From contig UQLI01000024.1 of NCBI GenBank assembly GCA_900541715.1, positions 1 through 36,096 of the forward strand: a stretch of 36,096 bases of DNA, given 5' to 3'. Below are positions 8,797 to 16,150 of the stretch, in pieces. The notes under the pieces were generated by a model, which saw only the letters and a list, made by a program, of their open reading frames with translations, was not told where the DNA came from and ran no database searches. The position numbers and the translations under genes are program-made. Numbering within the stretch: the first letter of the stretch is position 1; every line of letters starts with the position of its first letter. The stretch comes from an uncultured Collinsella sp. (GTDB lineage Bacteria; Actinomycetota; Coriobacteriia; Coriobacteriales; Coriobacteriaceae).

Positions 8797-9333
8797 GTGG
8801 GTATGACGGACTCTTTTGAGCAGATTTCCGCACATAACGAGGAGCTGGCGCGCGATATTGTCGAGCACGCGAGCGCTCGGGGCGTGACGGTTTCGACGGC
8901 TGAGTCGCTGACGGCGGGTATGATCGCCTCGACGATTGCCGATATCCCGGGCGCCTCGGCGGTGCTGCGTGGCGGTGCGGTGACCTATTGCGATGAGATT
9001 AAGCATCGTGTTCTTGGTGTTGAGCAGGAGACGCTCGACCGCTATACCGCGGTGTCGCATCAGACCGCGCGCGAGATGGCGGTGGGTTCGCTGGAGCTGT
9101 ACCAGAGCGATATTGCAGTGAGTGCAACGGGTTATGCCGGCCCCGGCGGTGGCACTGAGGACGATCCGGCGGGCACTTTCTATATTGGCTGGGCGCATCG
9201 TTCCGCCGATGGGGGCGTGCTGGTCGTGGACTCTGTGCGCTGCCACTATGAGGGCGACCGTTCGTGTGTTCGTGCCCATGCGGTCGCGGAGGCATTGGGG
9301 CGCATTGCCCTTGTGCTCAACTCTATGGAATAG
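8797..9333 (+). CDS. CinA C-terminal-type nicotinamide-nucleotide amidohydrolase
   Basis: 178-residue stand-alone version of the CinA C-terminal domain (PncC family), which deamidates nicotinamide mononucleotide to recycle pyridine nucleotides. Family motifs are all present: TAESLTAGMIAS, GGAVTYCDEIKHRVLGV, AVSHQTAREMA and SATGYAGPGGG, with PAGTFYIGW near the end. The N-terminal molybdopterin-like domain of full CinA is absent, as in many actinobacteria. The start is probably GTG 8797 (AGG five bases before it); ATG 8803 is the alternative. A strong hairpin follows the stop, so this is the end of the first operon. recA is the next gene, the classical cinA-recA neighbourhood. Confidence 0.9.
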   Translation: MGMTDSFEQISAHNEELARDIVEHASARGVTVSTAESLTAGMIASTIADIPGASAVLRGGAVTYCDEIKHRVLGVEQETLDRYTAVSHQTAREMAVGSLELYQSDIAVSATGYAGPGGGTEDDPAGTFYIGWAHRSADGGVLVVDSVRCHYEGDRSCVRAHAVAEALGRIALVLNSME

Positions 9334-9340
9334 ACATGTT

Positions 9341-9364
9341 TTAAGGGGCCTTAGGGCCCCTTAA
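9341..9364 (+). terminator. Hairpin terminator after the cinA-like gene
   Basis: TTAAGGGGCC (9341-9350) pairs perfectly with GGCCCCTTAA (9355-9364) around a TTAG loop, starting 7 nt after the stop codon. The following T-run is weak (TTAATTGTGG), but position and stem strength support termination or 3'-end protection. Confidence 0.7.
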
Positions 9365-9439
9365 TTGTGGAGATAGGGACCTCTGACAAATTTAGCGTTT
9401 GTGCTGGTTGTAGATGTATTTTTGCCTGCCTTGTTCATA

Positions 9440-9499
9440 TTTGGTCCTTTGTGGTCAAGTATTTGGTCAGTTTTTGGTCGGCGTTTGGTTGGGTTTTGG
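9440..9499. repeat. Helically phased TTTGGTC repeats upstream of recA
   Basis: Six copies or near copies of TTGGTC begin at 9441, 9451, 9463, 9474, 9485 and 9496, i.e. spaced 10, 12, 11, 11 and 11 nt. The last two decay to TTGGTT and TTGGAA. The array ends about 33 nt before the recA -35 element. One-turn spacing would put all copies on the same face of the helix. This is compatible with a cooperative regulator or bent DNA; no known regulator is recognised. Confidence 0.55.
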
Positions 9500-9531
9500 A
9501 AAGGTCGGCTGCATATGATTTGTCTGAACGG

Positions 9532-9561
9532 TTGACCACGAACAGCCGTTCGTTTATTATC
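9532..9561 (+). promoter_or_regulatory. recA promoter with embedded LexA (SOS) box
   Basis: -35 TTGACC (9532-9537) and -10 TATTAT (9556-9561) are separated by 18 nt. Inside the spacer is CGAACAGCCGTTCG (9539-9552), a perfect CGAAC-N4-GTTCG box of the Gram-positive/actinobacterial LexA type. LexA bound here would cover the promoter. The same geometry occurs in the LysM gene promoter at 19756-19785. Confidence 0.88.
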
Positions 9562-9590
9562 GATGCAGGTTGTTAAGAGGAGGGCTATTC

Positions 9591-10739
9591 ATGGCCAAGA
9601 ATTCAGGTCCCGTACGTACCGTTCATGCTCGCACGACGGGTAAAGAGCGCGATGAGATGATCGCCACCACCAAGGCCGAGATCGAGAAGAAATTCGGCCA
9701 GGGTTCCATCATGAGGTACGGCGATGGTGGTCCCGAGCTCGAGGTCGAGGCCATTCCCACGGGCGCCCTGGCCCTCGATGCCGCGCTGGGTATCGGCGGC
9801 GTGCCGCGCGGCCGTATCGTCGAGATTTACGGTCCTGAGTCCTCCGGTAAGACGACGCTTTCGCTCGAGATCCTGGCCGAGGCCCAGGCAATGGGTGGCG
9901 TTGTGGCATTTATCGATGCCGAGCACGCGCTCGATCCCACGTATGCCGCACGCATCGGCGTGGATATCGACGAGGTGCTCATTTCCCAGCCCGATACGGG
10001 TGAGCAGGCGCTCGAGATCGTTGACATGCTCGTGCGTTCCGGCGCCATCGATGCCATCGTCGTTGACTCCGTCGCTGCGCTGACCCCGCGTGCCGAGATC
10101 GAGGGAGAAATCGGCGACACTACGGTCGGTCTTCAGGCTCGCCTGATGAGCCAGGCGCTCCGCAAGCTCGCCGGCTCGCTGTCCAAGTCCAACACGACGT
10201 GCATCTTCATTAACCAGCTGCGTGAGAAGATCGGCGTCATGTTCGGCAACCCCGAGACCACGACGGGCGGCCGCGCCCTTAAGTTCTTCTCTTCGGTGCG
10301 TATCGACATTCGCCGCATCGACAGCATTAAGCTTAAGGACGAGGTTATCGGTAACCGCGTGCGCGCCAAGGTCGTTAAGAACAAGGTGGCAGCTCCGTTC
10401 CGTTCTGCTGAGTTCGACATCATGTACGGTACGGGCATCTCTAAGGAGGGCTCGATTCTGGACATGGCTGTCGAGTGCGGCATTTGCAAGAAGATGGGCT
10501 CCTGGTTTGCCTATGGCGAGGATAAGCTCGGCAACGGTCGCGAGGCCGCCAAGGCGTTCCTGCGCGAACACCCCGATTGTGCCGACGAGATTGAGCATAA
10601 GGTCCGCCTTGCCTGTGGACTTGAGTTTGATGACGATGCTCCGTCCGAGGTCGAGCTGACCGATCAGCCTGCGCCTGAGGAGTTTGACGAGCTTTACGCC
10701 ATCGATGGTTCCGCCATGCTCGATGATGACGACGAGTAG
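9591..10739 (+). CDS. recA: Recombinase RecA
   Basis: DNA strand-exchange ATPase and co-protease that triggers LexA self-cleavage. 382 residues. Walker A GPESSGKTT at 81-89; further hallmarks are FIDAEHALDP, LISQPDTGEQALEI, the L1 region LTPRAEIEGEIGD, and the L2 region FINQLREKIGVMFGNPETTTGGRALKF. The tail is acidic and ends in DDDDE. The start was set at ATG 9591, which follows AAGAGGAGGG; an in-frame extension to 9570 has no ribosome site. Transcription starts from the SOS-boxed promoter just upstream. recX follows after 11 nt. Confidence 0.98.
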   Translation: MAKNSGPVRTVHARTTGKERDEMIATTKAEIEKKFGQGSIMRYGDGGPELEVEAIPTGALALDAALGIGGVPRGRIVEIYGPESSGKTTLSLEILAEAQAMGGVVAFIDAEHALDPTYAARIGVDIDEVLISQPDTGEQALEIVDMLVRSGAIDAIVVDSVAALTPRAEIEGEIGDTTVGLQARLMSQALRKLAGSLSKSNTTCIFINQLREKIGVMFGNPETTTGGRALKFFSSVRIDIRRIDSIKLKDEVIGNRVRAKVVKNKVAAPFRSAEFDIMYGTGISKEGSILDMAVECGICKKMGSWFAYGEDKLGNGREAAKAFLREHPDCADEIEHKVRLACGLEFDDDAPSEVELTDQPAPEEFDELYAIDGSAMLDDDDE

Positions 10740-10750
10740 CGGTTACGCTC

Positions 10751-11443
10751 ATGTCGTATGCGGTGACCGAGGCCACGGTCGTCTTTCCCGATAAGAAGGC
10801 GGTCTCCTCGTTCTCGAGCGGGTATGCGTCCAAAAAGCCTTGCGCACATATCGATTGTGAGCTTGAGGGCGGTTTTGAGCGGTCCATTTGGATTCCCGTG
10901 CGGGTCGCGCGGCTGTATGTCAAAAACCGCCCCGATCTTCCCTGTGATTGGGACAACTTCCGTGAGGCGGTGCAGCTCATTGAGCGTAAATGTGCACTTA
11001 CCATGGTGACCGAGATGTTATCGCGCCGCGACCATGCGACGGGTGAGGTCCGTGACAAGCTGGCTCGCTACGGCTTTCACCAGCCTGCGATCGATTTCGC
11101 CGTCGAGCGCGCCACCGAGTATCGTTTTTTAGACGAGAGCCGCTTTTGCTCGTACTTTATCGAGGAGCGCAAGCGGCGCGGTTGGGGACAGCGCAAAATC
11201 GAGACCGAGCTCAAGCGCCGTCATGTCGTGCTCGATGACATTCCCGGTTATCCCGAGGATTATTTTGCCGTCGAAGACGATTTGGCGCGTGCGTCAGCCC
11301 TGCTCGCCAAGCGGCGTGTTCCAGAGACGCGCGCATTCGAAAAACTGGTTCGGTTTTTGATGGGCAAGGGCTTCTCGTATCACGTCGCCGCCGATGCCGT
11401 TAAGGCACGTCTCGATGCCGAACGCGAGGAATGTGCGGTTTAG
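10751..11443 (+). CDS. recX: RecA regulator RecX
   Basis: RecX binds in the RecA filament groove and limits its activity. 230 residues. The three-helix repeats of the family are visible: LSRRDHATGEVRDKLARYGF, then FLDESRFCSYFIEERKRRGWG followed by QRKIETELKRR, and a last unit at the C-terminus (KLVRFLMGKGFSYHVAADAV). The first 75 or so residues are a variable extension, as in other actinobacterial RecX. It lies 11 nt behind recA and is likely co-transcribed and SOS-induced with it. Confidence 0.9.
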   Translation: MSYAVTEATVVFPDKKAVSSFSSGYASKKPCAHIDCELEGGFERSIWIPVRVARLYVKNRPDLPCDWDNFREAVQLIERKCALTMVTEMLSRRDHATGEVRDKLARYGFHQPAIDFAVERATEYRFLDESRFCSYFIEERKRRGWGQRKIETELKRRHVVLDDIPGYPEDYFAVEDDLARASALLAKRRVPETRAFEKLVRFLMGKGFSYHVAADAVKARLDAEREECAV

Positions 11444-11457
11444 GCGTATGCGTTTTG

Positions 11458-11507
11458 TGGCCCTGCCGTTCACCGTGTTTTAGCCGCCGTGCCGGGGCCA
11501 TTTATTT
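11458..11507 (+). terminator. Possible terminator after recX
   Basis: TGGCCC (11458-11463) can pair with GGGCCA (11495-11500), followed by TTTATTT. The loop is long and partly self-pairing, so this is weak. Placement between recX and the rny promoter is the main support. Confidence 0.35.
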
Positions 11508-11534
11508 GACAGTTGTTGTGGTTCAACGTACGAT
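11506..11534 (+). promoter_or_regulatory. Promoter of rny
   Basis: Consensus -35 TTGACA (11506-11511), 17-nt spacer, -10 TACGAT (11529-11534). Transcription would begin near 11541, giving a leader of about 160 nt before rny. Confidence 0.75.
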
Positions 11535-11563
11535 AAACACTGTCATTTGCTTTGTGATATGTG

Positions 11564-11665
11564 CTCATCTGTGATGAGTTTGTTTATATGTTTATCTGTA
11601 TCCGACCCGCATAAGCTGCGCCCATATTACTCAAATGTCGCGAGCCGTTCGTAAGGACGGTTCGC
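11564..11665 (+). promoter_or_regulatory. Structured 5' leader of rny
   Basis: The leader holds two hairpins: CTCATC (11564-11569) with GATGAG (11573-11578), and a 9-bp stem GCGAGCCGT (11640-11648) with ACGGTTCGC (11657-11665), followed by TTTGTTGTG. The second could act as an attenuator or protect the RNA. Autoregulation of RNase Y through its leader is a guess. Confidence 0.4.
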
Positions 11666-11700
11666 TTTGTTGTGTAACGAATCCATAAAAAGGAGTGAGC

Positions 11701-13251
11701 ATGCCTATCATCGCAGCGCTCGTTGGCATCGTTTTGGGTGCCATCGCCGCCATTGCCTACATGCGCACCGCCAAGCAGGGTAGTCTTCACGAGGCCGACG
11801 AAAAGATCCAGTCGGCACACGCACAGGCTGAGTCCCTGATCGGTGATGCTAAGCGTCAGGCCGAGACCCTCAAAAAAGAGGCTCTGCTCGAGGCTAAAGA
11901 GGAGATCATCAAGAACAAGCAGGCCGCCGAGGCCGAGGACAAGCAGCGTAAGAGCGAGATTCGTACGCTCGAGAACCGTGTGATGCAGCGCGAGGAGTCC
12001 CTTGATCGCCGAAACGACGCTCTCGACAAGCGTGAGCACCAGCTGTCCAGCCAGGCCGGTCAGGTCGAGAAGCGCTCCCGCGAGCTTGAGGAGCTCTGCG
12101 CCAAGCAGACCTCCGAGCTCGAGCGTATCGCCGACCTGACCCGTGAGGACGCCCACAAGGAGCTCCTCGATAAGGTTCGCGGCGAGGTCACCCACGAGGC
12201 TGCCACGATCATTCGCGAGTCCGAGCAGCAGGTTCGCGCCGAGTGCCACAAGACCGCCCAGGAGATTCTGTCCCTGGCGATTCAGCGCTGCGCTGCCGAC
12301 CACACAGCCGAGGTCACCGTTACCTCCGTGCACATTCCCTCTGATGACCTCAAGGGCCGTATCATCGGTCGCGAGGGTCGCAACATCCGGACCTTCGAGC
12401 AGGTTTCCGGCGTCAACCTCGTGATCGACGACACGCCTGAGACCGTCGTTCTTTCGAGCTTCGACCCGGTCCGTCGTGAGACCGCCCGTGTTGCCCTCGA
12501 GAACCTCATCGCCGACGGCCGCATTCACCCCGCCCGCATTGAGGAGATGTATCACAAGGCTGCCGACCTGGTTCAGCAGCGCGTGCGCGAGGCTGGCGAG
12601 CAAGCTGCATTCGATACCGGCATTCACGACCTGCACCCCGAGATCGTCAAGACCCTTGGTGCCCTGCGCTACCGTACCTCGTTTGGTCAGAACGTGCTTC
12701 AGCACTCCCTCGAAGTCTCTGACCTGTGCGGCGTGATGGCTTCCGAGCTTGGCCTGGACGTTGTGACCGCCAAGCGCGCCGGCCTGCTGCACGACCTGGG
12801 CAAGGCAATCGACCATGACGTCGAGGGGCCGCATGCCGTCATCGGCGCTGAGCTTGCCCGCCGTTATGGCGAGAAGCCCGTTATCGTCCACGCTATCGAG
12901 GCTCACCATGCCGATGTCGACCCCAACACGGTGCTCGATGTCCTGGTGCAGGCCGCCGATGCTGTCTCTGCCTCTCGCCCCGGTGCCCGTCGCGAGTCTG
13001 CCGAGAACTACATCAAGCGTCTTGAGAAGCTCGAGGAGATCGCCAACTCTCATGACGGCGTCGAGCGTACCTATGCCATGCAGGCCGGTCGCGAGGTCCA
13101 CGTCATGGTTCAGCCGGACAAGATCTCCGATGCCCAGTCCACGGTTCTGGCTCACGATATCGCCCATCAGATCGAGGAAGAGATGGAGTATCCCGGTCAG
13201 GTGCGCGTCGTCGTGATTCGCGAGAGCCGCGCTGTCGATATCGCTAAATAA
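11701..13251 (+). CDS. rny: Ribonuclease Y
   Basis: Membrane-anchored endoribonuclease that starts mRNA turnover. The product has the family order: N-terminal membrane helix (IIAALVGIVLGAIAAIAYM), a long charged coiled coil (about 25-190), a KH RNA-binding domain (GRIIGREGRNIRTFEQVSG, near 220), and an HD catalytic domain with LLHDLGKAIDHDVEGPHAV. 516 residues, the usual length. ATG 11701 is preferred because AAAAGGAG sits 5 nt upstream; GTG 11695 overlaps that site. RNase J and RNase Y in one window show the Firmicute-like decay machinery rather than RNase E. Confidence 0.96.
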   Translation: MPIIAALVGIVLGAIAAIAYMRTAKQGSLHEADEKIQSAHAQAESLIGDAKRQAETLKKEALLEAKEEIIKNKQAAEAEDKQRKSEIRTLENRVMQREESLDRRNDALDKREHQLSSQAGQVEKRSRELEELCAKQTSELERIADLTREDAHKELLDKVRGEVTHEAATIIRESEQQVRAECHKTAQEILSLAIQRCAADHTAEVTVTSVHIPSDDLKGRIIGREGRNIRTFEQVSGVNLVIDDTPETVVLSSFDPVRRETARVALENLIADGRIHPARIEEMYHKAADLVQQRVREAGEQAAFDTGIHDLHPEIVKTLGALRYRTSFGQNVLQHSLEVSDLCGVMASELGLDVVTAKRAGLLHDLGKAIDHDVEGPHAVIGAELARRYGEKPVIVHAIEAHHADVDPNTVLDVLVQAADAVSASRPGARRESAENYIKRLEKLEEIANSHDGVERTYAMQAGREVHVMVQPDKISDAQSTVLAHDIAHQIEEEMEYPGQVRVVVIRESRAVDIAK

Positions 13252-13252
13252 C

Positions 13253-14338
13253 ATGAGCGACGCGAACGAGCTCATCTCATTTATCGCGTCGATGTCGGGG
13301 GAGGGCAACCTTCGCGTCGAGGAGAACCTTGGCGAGGGGTATGTCCGCCTCCGCGTTTCGGAGGCCGAGCGGCGCCAGGCAAAACACGACATTCAGCATG
13401 TCGAGGATATCGTCATCGAAATGCTCCGTAATGCTCGCGATGCCGGCGCCGACAAGGTCTATCTCGCCACGACCAAGGAAGATGGCGTCCGCACGCTTGT
13501 CTTTCTGGATAACGGTTCGGGCGTTCCGCAGGATATGCAAGAGCGAATCTTCGATGCTCGCGTTACCTCAAAGCTCGAGAGCATGAAGATGGACCGTTGG
13601 GGCGTTCACGGTCGTGGCATGGCATTGTTTTCGATCAAGCAGAATACCGACGAGGCCCGTGTGGTCACGTCCGGCGTCGATCTTGGTTCAGCCTTTAAGG
13701 TGAGCGTTGCAGCCGACCTCCTCAGCGAGCGTGCCGATCAGTCCAGCTGGCCCCAGGCCGTCAAGGATGAGGACGGACGTTATGTCTGTGCTCGCGGCCC
13801 GCATAATATTATTCGCGCTGCCTGTGAGTTTGCGCTCGAGGAGCTGCGTGGTTGCGATGTCTATCTTGGTTCTCCGTCTGAGATTGCCGCGACCCTTTAT
13901 GCTCAGGCGACAAGTCGGCTCGATACGTCTCGTCTCCTGTTCATTGACGACGAGAGCGAGCTTCCGGTTGTCGACCGTTTAGGCCTTGCCTCCGATGCCG
14001 AGGACTTTATCCGCATCTGTTCGGGTTTGGGTCTTGAGATGTCCGAGCGCACGGCTCATCGCATTTTGGCAGGGCAGATTAAGCCCGTTCGCGGTGTGAC
14101 CGCGCGTCTGCTGCGCGAGCGTGATTCGTCTTCGCATGCGCCGGCTCCTGTCGATCTCGCGAAGGATCGTCGCGGGCTACGTATTGCCAAGGATGACATG
14201 GCACAGTTTTCGCGTGCTGTGGAGCGCGACTTTAATGACCTTGCCGCCCGGTACTATCTCAACCTTTGCGGCGACCCAAAGATTCGCGTTTCGCGTGATC
14301 GAATCACCGTGACCTTCGATCTTGCCAAAGAGGAATAG
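13253..14338 (+). CDS. GHKL-type ATP-binding protein of unknown role
   Basis: 361 residues with a GHKL ATPase fold. N-box EMLRN (56-60) within EDIVIEMLRNARDAGADKVY, G1 box DNGSG (86-90), and G2 box GVHGRGMAL (117-125). No H-box, receiver or membrane segment is seen, so it is not an ordinary histidine kinase; MutL/Hsp90/MORC-like or anti-sigma-like ATPases share these boxes. The C-terminal half (about 190-361) is unlike anything I recognise and contains an Arg-rich segment. It begins one base after the rny stop without a clear ribosome site, implying coupling to rny, and is followed by spoVS. The true function is unknown. Confidence 0.8.
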   Translation: MSDANELISFIASMSGEGNLRVEENLGEGYVRLRVSEAERRQAKHDIQHVEDIVIEMLRNARDAGADKVYLATTKEDGVRTLVFLDNGSGVPQDMQERIFDARVTSKLESMKMDRWGVHGRGMALFSIKQNTDEARVVTSGVDLGSAFKVSVAADLLSERADQSSWPQAVKDEDGRYVCARGPHNIIRAACEFALEELRGCDVYLGSPSEIAATLYAQATSRLDTSRLLFIDDESELPVVDRLGLASDAEDFIRICSGLGLEMSERTAHRILAGQIKPVRGVTARLLRERDSSSHAPAPVDLAKDRRGLRIAKDDMAQFSRAVERDFNDLAARYYLNLCGDPKIRVSRDRITVTFDLAKEE

Positions 14339-14345
14339 TGCCTTT

Positions 14346-14366
14346 ACCGAGTCCACTCGGTACGAT
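14346..14366 (+). promoter_or_regulatory. Palindrome abutting a -10-like element before spoVS
   Basis: ACCGAGT (14346-14352) and ACTCGGT (14355-14361) form a perfect palindrome around CC, directly joined to TACGAT (14361-14366). No good -35 is visible. It could be an operator for spoVS, or a short hairpin ending the upstream transcript. A- and T-rich sequence follows to the start codon. Confidence 0.4.
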
Positions 14367-14412
14367 AAAGTTATTGCAGTTAAAACGTACTTTTAAACGC
14401 AGGAGTTTCTTC

Positions 14413-14730
14413 ATGGATTGCCTGAAGGTATCAAGCAAATCATCGCCCGCGTCCGTTGCCGGCGCCATCGCCGGCATGGTCAAGGATGGTGTACCCGTCA
14501 ACATCCAGTGTGTCGGTGCCGGTGCTGTCAACCAGGCCATTAAGGCCGTGGCTATCGCGCGCGGTTTTTTGATTCCAACCGGTTTTGATATTTCCTGCGC
14601 GCCCGTGTTCTCCGATATCCTCATTAACGGGGAGTCGCGCACGGCCATCCGCCTTTCTATCTACGTTCACCAGATCAATCGAGCTGCTATGGATAACGTC
14701 GTCATGGATGATGTTAAGCCTGTGGCATAG
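14413..14730 (+). CDS. spoVS: Stage V sporulation protein S (SpoVS/Alba-like)
   Basis: 105 residues. Residues 1-90 closely match the small Alba-like SpoVS family: LKVSSKSSPASVAGAIAGMV, GAGAVNQAIKAVAIARGFL and the ERTAIRL-like segment RTAIRLSIYV. In Bacillus subtilis SpoVS affects septation and spore coat completion. It is widely conserved in non-sporulating bacteria, where it is thought to bind nucleic acid. The start at ATG 14413 follows GCAGGAG; the in-frame extension to 14338 has no support. Its place behind rny and an ATPase suggests an RNA- or nucleoid-related role, but that is inference. Confidence 0.92.
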   Translation: MDCLKVSSKSSPASVAGAIAGMVKDGVPVNIQCVGAGAVNQAIKAVAIARGFLIPTGFDISCAPVFSDILINGESRTAIRLSIYVHQINRAAMDNVVMDDVKPVA

Positions 14731-14773
14731 CTTCTGCTTGCCTCGATTCGCCTCCCTTCCATCGTTAGGACTT

Positions 14774-16150
14774 ATGCACATGGACCAGCGTTCCGTACGC
14801 GATATTCTTGCCGGTAAAACCTACTTTATCCGCACCTTTGGCTGCCAGATGAATCAGCACGACTCCGAGCGTGTGAGCGGTCTGCTCGATTCGTATGGTT
14901 GCCTCATGGCGCTCGATCCCGAGCATGCCGATATCGTTGTCTTCATGACATGCTGTGTGCGTGAGGCCGCCGATACTCGCCTGTACGGTCAGTGCAATTC
15001 CTGCAAAAGCCTGCCGCCTTCGCCTTCGGGCAAGCGTGTGGTTGCCGTGGGCGGCTGCATCGCGCAGCGTGATGGCGAGGGCCTTCTCACCAACGTCGAT
15101 AACGTCAATGTCATCTTTGGCACGCATTCTATCGCACATGTGGCCGAGCTCATTGCCGAGGCGTTCCTTGACGGCAAGCGTCATATCCGCACCAATGAGC
15201 ATGAGGATACGGATGCCATGAGCATGCCGTGGCATCGCGAGACCCAGTATCACGCCTGGGTGCCCATCATGACGGGCTGCAATAATTTCTGCACCTATTG
15301 CATCGTGCCGTACGTGCGCGGTCGCGAAAAGAGCCGCCCCTTCGAGGAAATTGTCGACGAGGTGACCGGTTTGGTGCGCCAGGGCGTGCGTGAGATTACA
15401 CTGCTGGGCCAAAACGTTAACTCATATGGTCGCGATCTGTTTGGCAAGCCGCGTTTTGCCGATCTGCTACGTGCCGTGGGCGATACGGGTGTGGAGCGTA
15501 TCTTCTTTACTTCCTCGCATCCCAAGGACCTGCTGCCCGAGACCATCGACGCCATGGCCGAGACGCCTGCCGTTATGCCGCAGCTGCACCTGGCAGTTCA
15601 GTCAGGCTCGACGCGCATCCTTAAAGAGATGAACCGTCGCTATACGCGCGAGGATTACCTGGGGCTCGTCGATCGCATCCGCAATCGCATGCCCGATATC
15701 GCGCTTTCGACCGATATCATCGTGGGCTTCCCCGGAGAGACCGAGGAAGACTTTGAGCAGACGCTCTCGCTTGCCGAGACGGTCCGTTATGCTCAGGCCT
15801 ATACGTTTATCTATTCCAAGCGCGCCGGTACTCCGGCAGCCGAGATTGACGATCCCACGCCGCATGAGGTAATTCTTGAGCGCTTCAACCGTCTTGTGAA
15901 GGTTATCGAGACCACAGCGCACGAGTATAACCAGGGTGAGCTCCACACTGTTGTGCCGGCGCTTATTGAGGGTACGAGCAAAAAGAGTGACGCGGTGCTG
16001 CTGGGCAAGAGTCCTAAGAATCAGACCGTACATGCACCGATTCCCGAGGGCTACAGCATCGATCAGTTGATTGGCAAGATTGTCGATGTTGACATCGACG
16101 TTGCCAAGACGTGGTATCTGTCCGGATCCGTTGTGGGCGAGCCGCGCTAA
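14774..16150 (+). CDS. miaB: tRNA-2-methylthio-N6-dimethylallyladenosine synthase MiaB
   Basis: Radical-SAM methylthiotransferase finishing ms2i6A at tRNA position 37. 458 residues from ATG 14774. N-terminal cluster cysteines are C24 (FGCQMNQHDSE) and C60/C61 (MTCCVREAA), with a further one in VGGCIAQRDG. The radical-SAM triad is C169-x3-C173-x2-C176 in CNNFCTYC, followed by VPYVRGREKSR. LHLAVQSGSTRILKEMNRRY and a terminal TRAM domain complete the MiaB profile. TTAGGA lies five bases upstream of the chosen start; ATG 14780 is possible. The stop overlaps the miaA start (TAATG), so the enzymes acting in sequence on the same adenosine are translationally coupled. Confidence 0.95.
   Translation: MHMDQRSVRDILAGKTYFIRTFGCQMNQHDSERVSGLLDSYGCLMALDPEHADIVVFMTCCVREAADTRLYGQCNSCKSLPPSPSGKRVVAVGGCIAQRDGEGLLTNVDNVNVIFGTHSIAHVAELIAEAFLDGKRHIRTNEHEDTDAMSMPWHRETQYHAWVPIMTGCNNFCTYCIVPYVRGREKSRPFEEIVDEVTGLVRQGVREITLLGQNVNSYGRDLFGKPRFADLLRAVGDTGVERIFFTSSHPKDLLPETIDAMAETPAVMPQLHLAVQSGSTRILKEMNRRYTREDYLGLVDRIRNRMPDIALSTDIIVGFPGETEEDFEQTLSLAETVRYAQAYTFIYSKRAGTPAAEIDDPTPHEVILERFNRLVKVIETTAHEYNQGELHTVVPALIEGTSKKSDAVLLGKSPKNQTVHAPIPEGYSIDQLIGKIVDVDIDVAKTWYLSGSVVGEPR

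Noticed and set aside
14585..14773. N-terminal extension of MiaB overlapping spoVS
   Set aside because: The added 63 residues are antisense-like text overlapping SpoVS codons; a ribosome site precedes ATG 14774.
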